Origin: Chloroflexota bacterium
GTDB lineage: Bacteria > Chloroflexota > Limnocylindria > Limnocylindrales > CSP1-4
DNA length: 34,832 nt
Assembly: GCA_015661135.1 (NCBI GenBank)
Contig: JACVXW010000001.1
Span: 1-34,832 of the forward strand
Direction: 5' to 3'
Below, in pieces: positions 7,484 through 14,865 of this stretch. The notes under the pieces are model-generated. The model searched no databases, was not told the DNA's origin, and saw only the letters and a list, made by a program, of their open reading frames with translations. How positions within the stretch are numbered: the first letter of the stretch is position 1; every line of letters starts with the position of its first letter. The translations under genes and the position numbers were made by a program.

Positions 7484-7690
7484 GTGCGCGTGGCGCACGA
7501 TTCTCCTAATAAGGGACGATTCAGGCTGAGCACACGACCGCTGCACCACGGTCTTGTGCGCCACCGGCACAGGAGTCGCGCGAACCCCCGGCCCGGGCCC
7601 CGGAAGCGACCGCGGTCGGACCGTTCGGGCGCCAAATTGTGCGTGTGGCGCACGGCGGCCGGCGCACGGCGGCCGGCGCGTGGCGCACGA
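7484..7690. repeat. Cluster of GTGGCGCAC repeats and near-palindromes in a 450-base intergenic stretch
   Basis: The stretch 7340-7778 holds no convincing gene. It contains the 9-mer GTGGCGCAC at 7490-7498, 7645-7653 and 7680-7688, and its reverse complement at 7556-7564. Two copies extend to GTGGCGCACGA. Two copies sit in 15-bp inverted repeats: GTGCGC-GTG-GCGCAC (7484-7498) and GTGCG-n5-CGCAC (7639-7653). A 14-bp unit, GGCGCACGGCGGCC, is tandemly duplicated at 7647-7674. It lies upstream of the ligase and downstream of the stress-protein gene. Possible operator array; binding protein unknown. Confidence 0.6.
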
Positions 7691-7778
7691 GGTCGGCGCG
7701 GCGGCTCCCCGCGCACCCGCGGAACGGGAGAGAAGTGTCGGTCCGGCGGACGAGGTGCCCGCCGCCGGACCGTGGAGA

Positions 7779-8180
7779 TCAGCGAGCGACGACGACGGTT
7801 GCCCTGGCGTGCGTCGCAACGTGCTCGGAGACGCTGCCCTGAAGGAGGCGGCCCATCGCATTGAGGCCACGCGAGCCGATCACGACGGTGTCGTACCCGC
7901 CCTCCTCGGCGATGCGCTCGATCGTGCCGGCCGGATCGCCGAGCGGCTCGATGAGATCGGCCTCGATGCCCTGCTCGCGCAGGATCCGGCGGGCTTCCAC
8001 GAGTTCCGTGGCGTGGGCGCTGGTGTCGTCCCAGGGGTCGACCGGGAAACGGCCGGGCCGCACGGGCACGACGCTGACGACCGCCAGGGAGGCCCCGGTC
8101 AGATGCGCCAGTTCTGCCGCGGTCTCGAGGGCGCGGCGGGCGGGATCGCCGCCGTCGAAGGCCAGAAGGATCTTCTTCAT
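7779..8180 (-). CDS. Universal stress protein (UspA family)
   Basis: A 133-residue single Usp domain, MKKILLAFDGGDPARRALE to ATVVVAR. The ATP-binding type motif G-x2-G-x9-G-(S/T) is present in IGSRGLNAMGRLLQGSVS. Such proteins are cytosolic dimers whose ATP binding links energy or stress state to survival functions. The start is ATG 8180, supported by AGGAG 8 nt upstream; an upstream in-frame start at 8213 lacks that support. It is transcribed divergently from the methyltransferase gene across a 149-bp gap and is followed by the GTGGCGCAC repeat region. Confidence 0.92.
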   Translation of the reverse strand: MKKILLAFDGGDPARRALETAAELAHLTGASLAVVSVVPVRPGRFPVDPWDDTSAHATELVEARRILREQGIEADLIEPLGDPAGTIERIAEEGGYDTVVIGSRGLNAMGRLLQGSVSEHVATHARATVVVAR

Positions 8181-8315
8181 GGCACAAGGCTCCTTTCGAT
8201 GACGGTCGGGCATGACAGTGGTCCGGCTCGTACAACACCACGATCTCCCTGCGCAGGCGCTCCCGTCATCGGTCCTCGGTCAACAAGCGGCGGGCCGAAT
8301 CGCCCGAACCGCGGG

Positions 8316-8321
8316 TACCAT
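8316..8321 (+). promoter_or_regulatory. -10 element TACCAT, leaderless-type
   Basis: TACCAT ends 8 nt before ATG 8330 of the methyltransferase gene; no SD is seen. Confidence 0.55.
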
Positions 8322-8329
8322 GGCCAGCC

Positions 8330-9160
8330 ATGGCCGAGGAGCAGGGCGCCCACTACGACCGGATCGCCGACGGCTATGCGCGCCATTGGGGGCCGGTCAT
8401 CGCGCCGGCAGCCCTCCGCCTGCTCGACGATCTCGCACCGATGCTGCCGGCGGGATCCCCGCACGTTCTGGACATCGGCACCGGGACGGGGGCGCTTGCC
8501 ATTGCCGCGCTGGAACGGTGGCCGCGAACCCGGGTGACCGGGATCGACCCCTCGGCCGAAATGACGGCCCACGCCATGGCCGACGCGGAGCGGCGGCTCA
8601 ACGGAGGCGCCAAGGGACGGCTCCAGACCGTGACCGCGTTCGCCGATCGGCTGCCGTTTTCCGACGGGACGTTCGACCTGGCGATGTCGTCGTTCGTGCT
8701 CCAGCTGGTGCCCAGCAGAGCCGCCGCGCTCCGCGAAGCAAGACGCGTGCTCCGCCCCGGAGCGCCACTCGGCTACGTGACCTGGCTCCGCGGCGATGGT
8801 GCCGTGGATCCACCAGACCGGGTGTTCGAGGAGGTCCTCGCCGAGTTCGACTTCGACCCACCCACGCCGGACGGACCATCCAAGGACCCGGCGAGCGTCA
8901 GCGCCGCCGCGAACGGCCTGCGGCATGCGGGCTTCCGTGAGGTGCGTGCCCGTGCGGACGAACTCGTCCATCGCTGGACGCCCCGAACCTACCTGGCCTT
9001 CCTGGAGGGGTTCTCCGAGGAAAACCTTTTCGACGAGCTCGTGGAGCGCGAGCGACGGGCGCTCCGGCGCCGCCTGCTGGAGCGGCTGGGCAAGCTCGCC
9101 CCGGCCGACCTTCGACTGCGGCTGCCGGTCGTCTACGTGACGGGCCGCGCGTCCGGCTGA
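8330..9160 (+). CDS. Class I SAM-dependent methyltransferase (UbiE/MenG-like fold)
   Basis: A 276-residue Rossmann-fold methyltransferase. Motif I VLDIGTGTGALAIAALE binds S-adenosylmethionine; motif II is VTGIDPSAEM; DRLPFSDGTFDLAMSSFVLQ and EARRVLRPGAPLGYVTW are motifs IV-VI of the Methyltransf_11 type. A C-terminal ~100 residues (AANGLRHAGFREVRARADE onward) would form a substrate cap. The methyl acceptor cannot be inferred: neighbours are a stress protein and ribosomal L25. The start is ATG 8330 rather than the out-of-frame ATG 8320. It is followed directly by a strong hairpin. Confidence 0.85.
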   Translation: MAEEQGAHYDRIADGYARHWGPVIAPAALRLLDDLAPMLPAGSPHVLDIGTGTGALAIAALERWPRTRVTGIDPSAEMTAHAMADAERRLNGGAKGRLQTVTAFADRLPFSDGTFDLAMSSFVLQLVPSRAAALREARRVLRPGAPLGYVTWLRGDGAVDPPDRVFEEVLAEFDFDPPTPDGPSKDPASVSAAANGLRHAGFREVRARADELVHRWTPRTYLAFLEGFSEENLFDELVERERRALRRRLLERLGKLAPADLRLRLPVVYVTGRASG

Positions 9161-9185
9161 GGCCGGCTCGACGAACGAGCCGGCC
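9161..9185. terminator. Bidirectional hairpin terminator candidate
   Basis: GGCCGGCTCG-ACGAA-CGAGCCGGCC is a perfect 10-bp stem with a 5-nt loop. It begins immediately after the methyltransferase stop and lies between convergent genes (stop at 9160, L25 stop at 9201). No T-tract follows on either strand. Confidence 0.7.
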
Positions 9186-9200
9186 CTGCGTGGCCGGAGA

Positions 9201-9872
9201 TCAGCCTTCGGTGGAGCCCTCGGTGGAGCCGGCTGCGCCGGCGCCGGCCTCGGCGCCCTCCGCACCCTCGGCCGCGGCCTCCGCGACGGGCGCCACGACG
9301 ACCTCCTCGACGCGCGGCGGGATGACCTTCGCGACGATCTCGTCAAGGTCCGTGAGCAGCGTGACATCGGCCGGAATCACGAGGTCCCGGAGATGAATCA
9401 CGTCATCGAACGTCGCCAGCGACGTCACGTCGTACGTGATCGATTGCGGCAGGTGGTCCGGCAGCGCCTTGACGCGGACGTGCTCGATGGGATGGAGAAG
9501 CGTTCCGCCATGGGTCTTCACGGCGTCCGACTCGCCGATCGCGACGAGCGGGACGTCAACGGTGAGCTCCTCGGTCATCCGGACGACGAACAGGTCCGCA
9601 TGCAGCGGTCGCTGCGTCACCCGGTGCAATTGCACGCCATGGACGAGCACTGGGCGTGGATTCCCGCCGCCGATCGACAGGTTCACGAGGGTATTCGGGC
9701 TGGTCTTCCGGCGAAGGAGTTCGAACTCGTGGGCATCCACCGTGACATTGGTGGAATCGATGCCGTGGCCGAACACGACCGCGGGCAGCTGACCGGCCCG
9801 GCGCAGGTGCATGACGGCCTTTCCGGTGACGTCACGCGGCGCGGCCGCAAGGGAAGGACGAGCGGTGGACAT
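9201..9872 (-). CDS. rplY: 50S ribosomal protein L25 / general stress protein Ctc
   Basis: Binds 5S rRNA in the large subunit. Residues about 5-95 are the L25 domain, with DVTGKAVMHLRRAGQLPAVV, TLVNLSIGG and LHRVTQRPLHADLF. Residues about 98-190 are the TL5/CTC C-terminal beta domain (VPLVAIGESDAVKTHGGTLL, VRVKALPDHLPQSI). A low-complexity Ala/Glu/Gly tail follows, common in long Ctc-type proteins. At 223 residues it is the long form. The start is ATG 9872 with GGAGG about 10 nt upstream; an in-frame GTG at 9905 is less likely. It is divergent from the response regulator. Confidence 0.95.
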   Translation of the reverse strand: MSTARPSLAAAPRDVTGKAVMHLRRAGQLPAVVFGHGIDSTNVTVDAHEFELLRRKTSPNTLVNLSIGGGNPRPVLVHGVQLHRVTQRPLHADLFVVRMTEELTVDVPLVAIGESDAVKTHGGTLLHPIEHVRVKALPDHLPQSITYDVTSLATFDDVIHLRDLVIPADVTLLTDLDEIVAKVIPPRVEEVVVAPVAEAAAEGAEGAEAGAGAAGSTEGSTEG

Positions 9873-9948
9873 GGAACGAGGGCCTCCGAAAATCTGGAGC
9901 GCCACGGTACCACGGGCTCGTTCTCAGGGCTCCCGAAGGACCCCGGTG

Positions 9949-9954
9949 TAGGAT
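9949..9954 (+). promoter_or_regulatory. -10 element TAGGAT, leaderless-type
   Basis: TAGGAT ends 7 nt before ATG 9962 of the response-regulator gene; no SD is present. Confidence 0.55.
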
Positions 9955-9961
9955 CGCCCCG

Positions 9962-10660
9962 ATGTCCGCGACCATCCTCATCGTCGAAGACGAGCACGCC
10001 GTTGCCCGCGGGATCCAGTACGCCCTCCAGCAGGAGGGCTACACCGTTGCCCTCGCCCGATCTGGCGAGGAAGGCCTGGAACTCGCGGTCGGTCAGGCGC
10101 CGGATCTCGTGATCCTCGACGTCCGCCTGCCGGGTATTGATGGCTTCGAGGTCCTGCGCCGCTTGCGCGCGGCTGGCTCCAAGGCGCCCGTCCTCATGCT
10201 GACCGCCCGCGACGACGAGGTGGACAAGGTCATCGGCCTGGAGCTCGGGGCGGATGACTACGTGACCAAGCCATTCGGCCTTCGCGAGCTGCTCAGCCGG
10301 GTGAAGGCGCTGCTTCGGCGAGCGTACGGCGACCTCGCCGACGCGGTCGGGGGCCGGGTGATCCGGCACGACGACCTGCTCATCGACCTGGACAGGCGCC
10401 GCGTCCAGCGGGGAGCGCGCCGGATCAGCCTGACGCCCACGGAATTCGAGATCCTCCGCCACCTCGCCAGCCGGCCCGGCCGCGTCTACACCCGCGGCGA
10501 ACTCCTGGAGCTCCTCCGCGACTACGAGGCGCTGGACCAGGACGAGAAGACCATCAACGTCCACGTCAGCCACCTGCGCGACAAGATCGAGGACGACCCC
10601 GCCCGCCCCGTGTTCGTCCAGACGATCCGGGGCGTGGGATACGCGTTCGCCGAGCGCTGA
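9962..10660 (+). CDS. OmpR/PhoB-family response regulator (MprA-like)
   Basis: A 232-residue two-domain regulator. The receiver domain (1-120) has the acidic pair in ILIVEDEHA, the phosphoacceptor Asp in LVILDVRLPG, the Thr in MLTARDD and the Lys in YVTKPFGLRELLSRV. A winged-helix DNA-binding domain follows (about 130-230), with ISLTPTEFEILRHLASRPGRV, INVHVSHLRDKIEDD and IRGVGYAFAE. It pairs with the kinase gene starting about 20 nt downstream. The next gene is an HtrA protease, the order seen for mycobacterial MprA-MprB-PepD, so an envelope-stress role is inferred. Confidence 0.95.
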   Translation: MSATILIVEDEHAVARGIQYALQQEGYTVALARSGEEGLELAVGQAPDLVILDVRLPGIDGFEVLRRLRAAGSKAPVLMLTARDDEVDKVIGLELGADDYVTKPFGLRELLSRVKALLRRAYGDLADAVGGRVIRHDDLLIDLDRRRVQRGARRISLTPTEFEILRHLASRPGRVYTRGELLELLRDYEALDQDEKTINVHVSHLRDKIEDDPARPVFVQTIRGVGYAFAER

Positions 10661-10679
10661 CCCGGTTGCGCCGCGCGTG

Positions 10680-12220
10680 ATGCCACACACCTTCCAGGGC
10701 CGCCTGACCCTCGCCTTCGTGGCGATCCTGGCCCTGACCCTGACCCTCGTGACTGTGCTGGTCCTAACCGCCTGGGCGACTACTTCGAGCAGCAGCAGCG
10801 CGAGGACCTGGCCGCCCGATCGCTGGGCGTAGCCCAGTACGTGGCCCTCGTCGCGGAAGGCGCGAGCGGACTTCGTCCCGTCCTCGACGATGAGGGCGTG
10901 GTGGATCCGGCCGTGATCGTCGAGCTGAACAAGTCGAGCCAGCAGCGGATCCTCGCCGACCGGCTGGCCAAGGCCGACGTCCGGATCCGTCTCGTGAACG
11001 GCGAGATTCGGGCTCCGCTGGAGACCGGCGCCCTGGCCGGGCAGACCCGCGAGCCGATCACGAGCGACGCGATCTTCTACACGGTCGGCGGGACGCTCGT
11101 CCCGTACGTCGTGGAGGTGACGCTCTCGAACCCGTACACCTACCGGGCCACGGCGGCGGCCACCACGACCGGTCTTCTCGCGATCGTCGGCATCGTCGCC
11201 CTGGCCGTGTCGGTCGTGGCCGCGGCGGCGCTGGCGCGCCGCTTCACGACCCCGCTCCGCCGCCTGACCGAGGCGAGCCGCGGTCTGGCCGAAGGCGATC
11301 TCGCCCGGCGCGTGCCCACGGACGCGGAAACGGCCGGCTCGATCGAGCTGACGGATCTGGCCCTCCAGTTCAACGCGATGGCGGATCGCGTCCAGGAGAG
11401 CGTCGAGATCATCCGTCGCGATCGCGATCGCAGCCGGGACTTCCTGGCCGACGTCTCGCATGAGCTGCGGACGCCGATCGCAGCGCTGCGAACCTTCAAC
11501 GACCTCCTGAAGGAGCGGGCCGGCGAGGATCCGGAGGCGCGGGCGGAGTTCCTCGAGTCGAGCGGGGTCCAATTGGAGCGCCTGGACTGGCTGGCCCAGA
11601 ACCTGCTGGAACTCTCCAAGCTCGATTCCGGGCTCGTCCTGCTGGACCTCCGGCCGGACGATCTTCGGGCGACGGTCGAGCAGGCCGTCGAGCAGGCGGA
11701 GGCCGCGGCCCGGCGGCGCGCCCTTGACCTGACCCTGCACCTCCCCGAGCACCCGCTGCGCGTTCGCCACGATCCGGTGCGGATGGGACAGGTCGTCGCG
11801 AACCTCGTCGGCAACGCGATCAAGTTCACGCCCCGGGGCGGACGCATCGCGGTGGATGTCACGGCAATCCAGGAGGGGGCGCAGATCGTTGTCACCGACA
11901 CGGGGGTCGGGATCGACGCGGCGGAGCTGCCCCGGATCTGGGACCGCTTCTATCGCGGGACGCAGGCCAACGAGGCCCGCGGCAGCGGCAGCGGCCTGGG
12001 CCTGGCGATCGTCCGCAGCATCGTCGACATGCACGGGGGGACGGTCGCGGTCGAGAGCCGGCCGAGCGCCGGATCGACCTTCACGGTGACGCTGCCCCGG
12101 GACCCGAGATCCACGGACCCGCACCCCGCCGCGGCCGAGCGGGATGAGGCAGACGGGCCGCTGATGGCGGATTCTTCATCGTCCGGGGCGCCCCGCCTGA
12201 ACCCTGACGCTGCAGCATGA
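10680..12220 (+). CDS. Sensor histidine kinase with apparent 1-nt frameshift near its N-terminus
   Basis: The start codon ATG 10680 (or GTG 10677) opens a frame encoding the first membrane segment, RLTLAFVAILALTLTLVTVL. That frame stops at a TAG within 150 nt. Homology continues in another frame from about 10766 (NRLGDYFEQQQREDLAARS), consistent with one lost base at 10763-10766, for example CCTCAAC read as CCTAAC. The rest is intact to 12220: extracytoplasmic sensor, second TM (TGLLAIVGIVALAVSVVAAA), HAMP, H-box DVSHELRTPIAALR, N-box NLVGNAIKFTP, G1 DTGVGID and G2 GSGLGLAIV. No slippery heptamer is seen, so mutation or sequencing error is likelier than programmed shifting. If broken, the kinase would lack its first anchor. 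Confidence 0.85.
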
Positions 12221-12256
12221 GCCCCGCTTTCCCCCGTACAGCGAGATGAACCCCGC

Positions 12257-13576
12257 ATGACCGATCCGCTCGATCTCACTGAAGAGCCGGCGTCCGCCGA
12301 TATCCCGGAGCCGGCTGAGGCGCCGATTCCGGATGGGCCGGACGAGGTGGCGCCTTCCAGCGCGCCCGCCGCCGTGGCGCCTTCCAGCGCGCCCGCCGCC
12401 CTGGCTCCTTCAGCCCCCGCGCCGCGGAGGACCGGACCGGCGAGCATCGTCGCGGTCTCGCTGTTGTCCGCGATCCTCGCCGCCGGCGGTACGGTCCTCG
12501 CGCTCAAGGGCTCGGGTGCCCTCGACCTCTCGGCGCCCGGGAGCAACGGCGCGCCGGTCGTGACCACCGGCACCAGAGTCCCCTTGTCAATCGACGAGTC
12601 GTCCGCCGTCATCGACGCGGCCGCGAAGGCGGGACCGGCGGTTGTCCGGATCTTCGTCTCCGGCACGGTGACGGATCCGGCCGGCGGCACCATCCCCGAG
12701 CAGGGCGTGGGTTCCGGGGTGATCTTCGACGCGGCCGGCTGGATCCTGACCAACCGTCACGTCGTCACGGACAGCGGCGGCGGCATCGCCGACAAGTTGA
12801 CCGTCGAGCTCAAGGACGGCCGCCAGTTCGACGGAACGGTGTACGGGGTGGATACCCTGACGGACCTCGCGATCGTGCGGATCGAGGCCGATGGTCTGAC
12901 GGCCGCGACCATTGGGTCGTCCGCCGATCTCGAAGTGGGCCAGCTCGCCATCGCGATCGGGAGCCCCCTCGGCACCTTCTCCAACACGGTCACCAGCGGC
13001 ATCGTCTCGGCGATCGGCCGGAGCGTGACGGTCCAGAGCGGGGAGCGGCTCAACAACCTGATCCAGACGGACGCGGCGATCAACCCCGGCAATAGCGGCG
13101 GACCGCTCCTCGACGCCGGGGGCAGCGTCATCGGAGTCAACACGGCCGTCGCCCAGGATTCAAACGGCATCGGGTTCGCCATCCCGATCGACATCGCCCG
13201 GCCAATCCTCCAGCAGGCGCTCACCGGCCAGGAGCTGTCGCGCCCGTACATCGGCGTCCGCTATCAGGCCGTGGACCGCCAGGTCCAGGAGGAGCAGGGG
13301 CTGTCCGTGGATCACGGCGCGTTCGTGAGCAGGTCCCGGGGTGCTGGTGGCGAGGCGCTCGACGCGGTCATCGGGGACGGCCCCGCGGACAAGGCCGGGG
13401 TGCGGGAGGGCGACGTCATCGTGGGCGTCGGCGGCAAGACGATCGACACCGAGCACCCGCTGGACCTTGTGCTGGCCGGCTTCGCGCCCGGTCAGACGAT
13501 CGAGATCGAGGTTGTCCGCGGCACCGCCACACTGACCTTCACGCTCACGCTCGGCACCCGGCCCAGCGACCTGTAG
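12257..13576 (+). CDS. HtrA/DegP-like membrane-anchored serine protease with PDZ domain
   Basis: A 439-residue protein with an acidic, Pro/Ala-rich cytoplasmic N-terminus, one membrane anchor (about 62-83, IVAVSLLSAILAAGGTVLAL), an extracellular trypsin-like domain and a C-terminal PDZ domain (about 335-430, with ADKAGVREGDVIVGVGG). The catalytic triad is His168 in LTNRHVV, Asp203 in TLTDLAIV and Ser280 in GNSGGPLL. It would degrade or refold damaged surface proteins. It lies 36 nt after the kinase gene with no SD, so it is probably cotranscribed; the arrangement resembles MprAB-PepD. A 27-bp tandem repeat lies in the N-terminal linker. Confidence 0.93.
   Translation: MTDPLDLTEEPASADIPEPAEAPIPDGPDEVAPSSAPAAVAPSSAPAALAPSAPAPRRTGPASIVAVSLLSAILAAGGTVLALKGSGALDLSAPGSNGAPVVTTGTRVPLSIDESSAVIDAAAKAGPAVVRIFVSGTVTDPAGGTIPEQGVGSGVIFDAAGWILTNRHVVTDSGGGIADKLTVELKDGRQFDGTVYGVDTLTDLAIVRIEADGLTAATIGSSADLEVGQLAIAIGSPLGTFSNTVTSGIVSAIGRSVTVQSGERLNNLIQTDAAINPGNSGGPLLDAGGSVIGVNTAVAQDSNGIGFAIPIDIARPILQQALTGQELSRPYIGVRYQAVDRQVQEEQGLSVDHGAFVSRSRGAGGEALDAVIGDGPADKAGVREGDVIVGVGGKTIDTEHPLDLVLAGFAPGQTIEIEVVRGTATLTFTLTLGTRPSDL
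12347..12400 (+). repeat. 27-bp perfect tandem duplication inside the HtrA gene
   Basis: 12347-12373 and 12374-12400 are identical and encode VAPSSAPAA twice (residues 31-39 and 40-48) in the disordered cytoplasmic tail. A third, diverged copy (LAPSAPAP) follows. It looks like a recent in-frame expansion. Confidence 0.85.
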
Positions 13577-13593
13577 GACGGCCGCGGGCCGTC
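13577..13593. terminator. Convergent hairpin terminator candidate
   Basis: GACGGCC-GCG-GGCCGTC is a perfect 7-bp stem with a 3-nt loop. It starts right after the HtrA stop and overlaps the folB stop codon. No T-tract is present. Confidence 0.55.
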
Positions 13594-13960
13594 AGGGGGA
13601 TCGCCGGCGCCGGATCTGGACGCCGGCGGAGGCGAGCGGTCCGCCGAGCTTGATTTCGGGCTTCCGGACGCGGACGATGACTTCCTCGAGGCCTGGAAAG
13701 TCGGCCAGGAGCTCGTGGGAGATCGCTTCGGCCAGCGCCTCGATGAGGTTGAACGTCGTGGACTCGACGATGCTCCTGACCGTCTCGTAAACGCGGCCGT
13801 AGTCGAGCGTCCGCGCGAGGTCGTCCTCCAGCCCTGCCGGCTGGAGGTCCAGGAGCAGCTCCACGTCCACCTCGAAGCGCTGGGCCGTGATCCGCTCGTG
13901 CTCGTACACGCCGTGGCGGGCCTGGAAAGACATCGCGTCGAGCACGATCCTGTCGGGCAT
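13592..13960 (-). CDS. folB: Dihydroneopterin aldolase
   Basis: Cleaves 7,8-dihydroneopterin to 6-hydroxymethyl-dihydropterin plus glycolaldehyde in folate synthesis. A 122-residue protein beginning MPDRIVLDAMSFQARHGVYEHE, the conserved FolB opening, with LDYGRVYETVRSIVE, FNLIEALAEAISHELLADFP and VRVRKPEIKLGG. The catalytic Lys is expected in the last of these (KPEIKL). ATG 13960 overlaps the folP stop (TGATG), indicating translational coupling. It is last in the folate operon. folK and folE are not in the window. Confidence 0.95.
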   Translation of the reverse strand: MPDRIVLDAMSFQARHGVYEHERITAQRFEVDVELLLDLQPAGLEDDLARTLDYGRVYETVRSIVESTTFNLIEALAEAISHELLADFPGLEEVIVRVRKPEIKLGGPLASAGVQIRRRRSP

Positions 13961-14865
13961 CAGGCGTCCCCACCGGGCCACGTGCCACGGACGACCGCGT
14001 CCGCGATCCGTGCCGCCCGCACGTTCTCCCGGACGTCGTGAACCCGGACGATGTCCACCCCCGACGCGATCGCCAGGGCGGTCGTGGCGAGGGTCGCCTC
14101 AAGACGCTGATCAGCCGGCAGGTCCAGGACGCGTCCGAGGGTCGACTTCCGTGATGTCCCGAGCAGGATCGGGCGGCCCAGGATCGTCAGGCCGGCGAGG
14201 TCCCGCAGGAGGGCGAGGTTGTGCTCCGGCGTCTTGCCGAACCCGAAGCCGGGATCGATGACGATATCCGCCCAGGCAACCCCTGCCCGGAGCGTCCGTT
14301 CGATCGCCCGCTGGAGATCCGCGACGATCTCTGGCAGAAGGGTCGTGTAGCGTGCCTCGGCACGGTTGTGCATGAGCACGATCGGCACCTTCCGCTCCGC
14401 CGCGAGGCGGGCCAGGCCGTCGTCGTCCGCCACGCCCCAGATGTCGTTCACGAGGTCAGCACCGGCGTCGAGTGCGGCCGCGGCCACCGCGACCTTGGTC
14501 GTATCGATGGAGATCGGGATGGATGGCAGGGCGGCCCGGATGGCCCGCACCACGGGCACGACACGCGCGACCTCGTCGGCCGCGGCAACGGCGGTGTGGC
14601 CGGGCCGGGACGACTCGCCGCCGACGTCGAGCAGGTCGGCGCCCGCCTCGGCCATCGAGGTCGCCATGCGAACTGCGGCGGCGGACGGATCGGCCGACGT
14701 GTCCGGGGCCCCACGGCCAGCCAGCAGGCCGTCACCGGAGAACGAGTCCGGCGTCACGTTGACGATCCCCATGACGAATGTTCGGGTGCCCCAGGCGAAG
14801 GTGCGCGGCCCGATCCTCGTGGAGCCGAGCGCGTCCGGGCGGGTACGGGTAGAGCGATCGCTCAT
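13960..14865 (-). CDS. folP: Dihydropteroate synthase
   Basis: Condenses 6-hydroxymethyl-dihydropterin diphosphate with p-aminobenzoate; the target of sulfonamides. A 301-residue TIM barrel with VMGIVNVTPDSFSGDG (first pterin-site signature), GADLLDVGGESSRPG, ISIDTTKVAVAAAALDAGA, LVNDIWG, IVLMHN, DIVIDPGFGFGKT and LLGTSRKSTLGRVL. The terminal IVRVHDVRE is the usual R-V-H-D ending. ATG 14865 overlaps the folC stop by ATGA, and its own TGA overlaps the folB start. All key motifs are intact. Confidence 0.96.
   Translation of the reverse strand: MSDRSTRTRPDALGSTRIGPRTFAWGTRTFVMGIVNVTPDSFSGDGLLAGRGAPDTSADPSAAAVRMATSMAEAGADLLDVGGESSRPGHTAVAAADEVARVVPVVRAIRAALPSIPISIDTTKVAVAAAALDAGADLVNDIWGVADDDGLARLAAERKVPIVLMHNRAEARYTTLLPEIVADLQRAIERTLRAGVAWADIVIDPGFGFGKTPEHNLALLRDLAGLTILGRPILLGTSRKSTLGRVLDLPADQRLEATLATTALAIASGVDIVRVHDVRENVRAARIADAVVRGTWPGGDA

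Noticed and set aside
7337..7498. Possible 53-residue Arg-rich ORF on the minus strand with AGGAG before GTG, just upstream of the ligase
   Set aside because: Composition is what random GC-rich DNA gives, its start lies inside the GTGCGC palindrome, and no homology is recognisable.
10677..10830. Separate small membrane protein from the frame starting at 10680
   Set aside because: The frame encodes just a kinase-like first TM and is continued by sensor sequence in the next frame, so a frameshifted kinase explains it better.
9683..12124. 813-codon open frame on the minus strand across the response-regulator and kinase genes
   Set aside because: It is antisense to well-supported two-component genes; the translation is Arg/Asp/Gly/Val-rich with no domain, typical of shadow frames in high-GC DNA.
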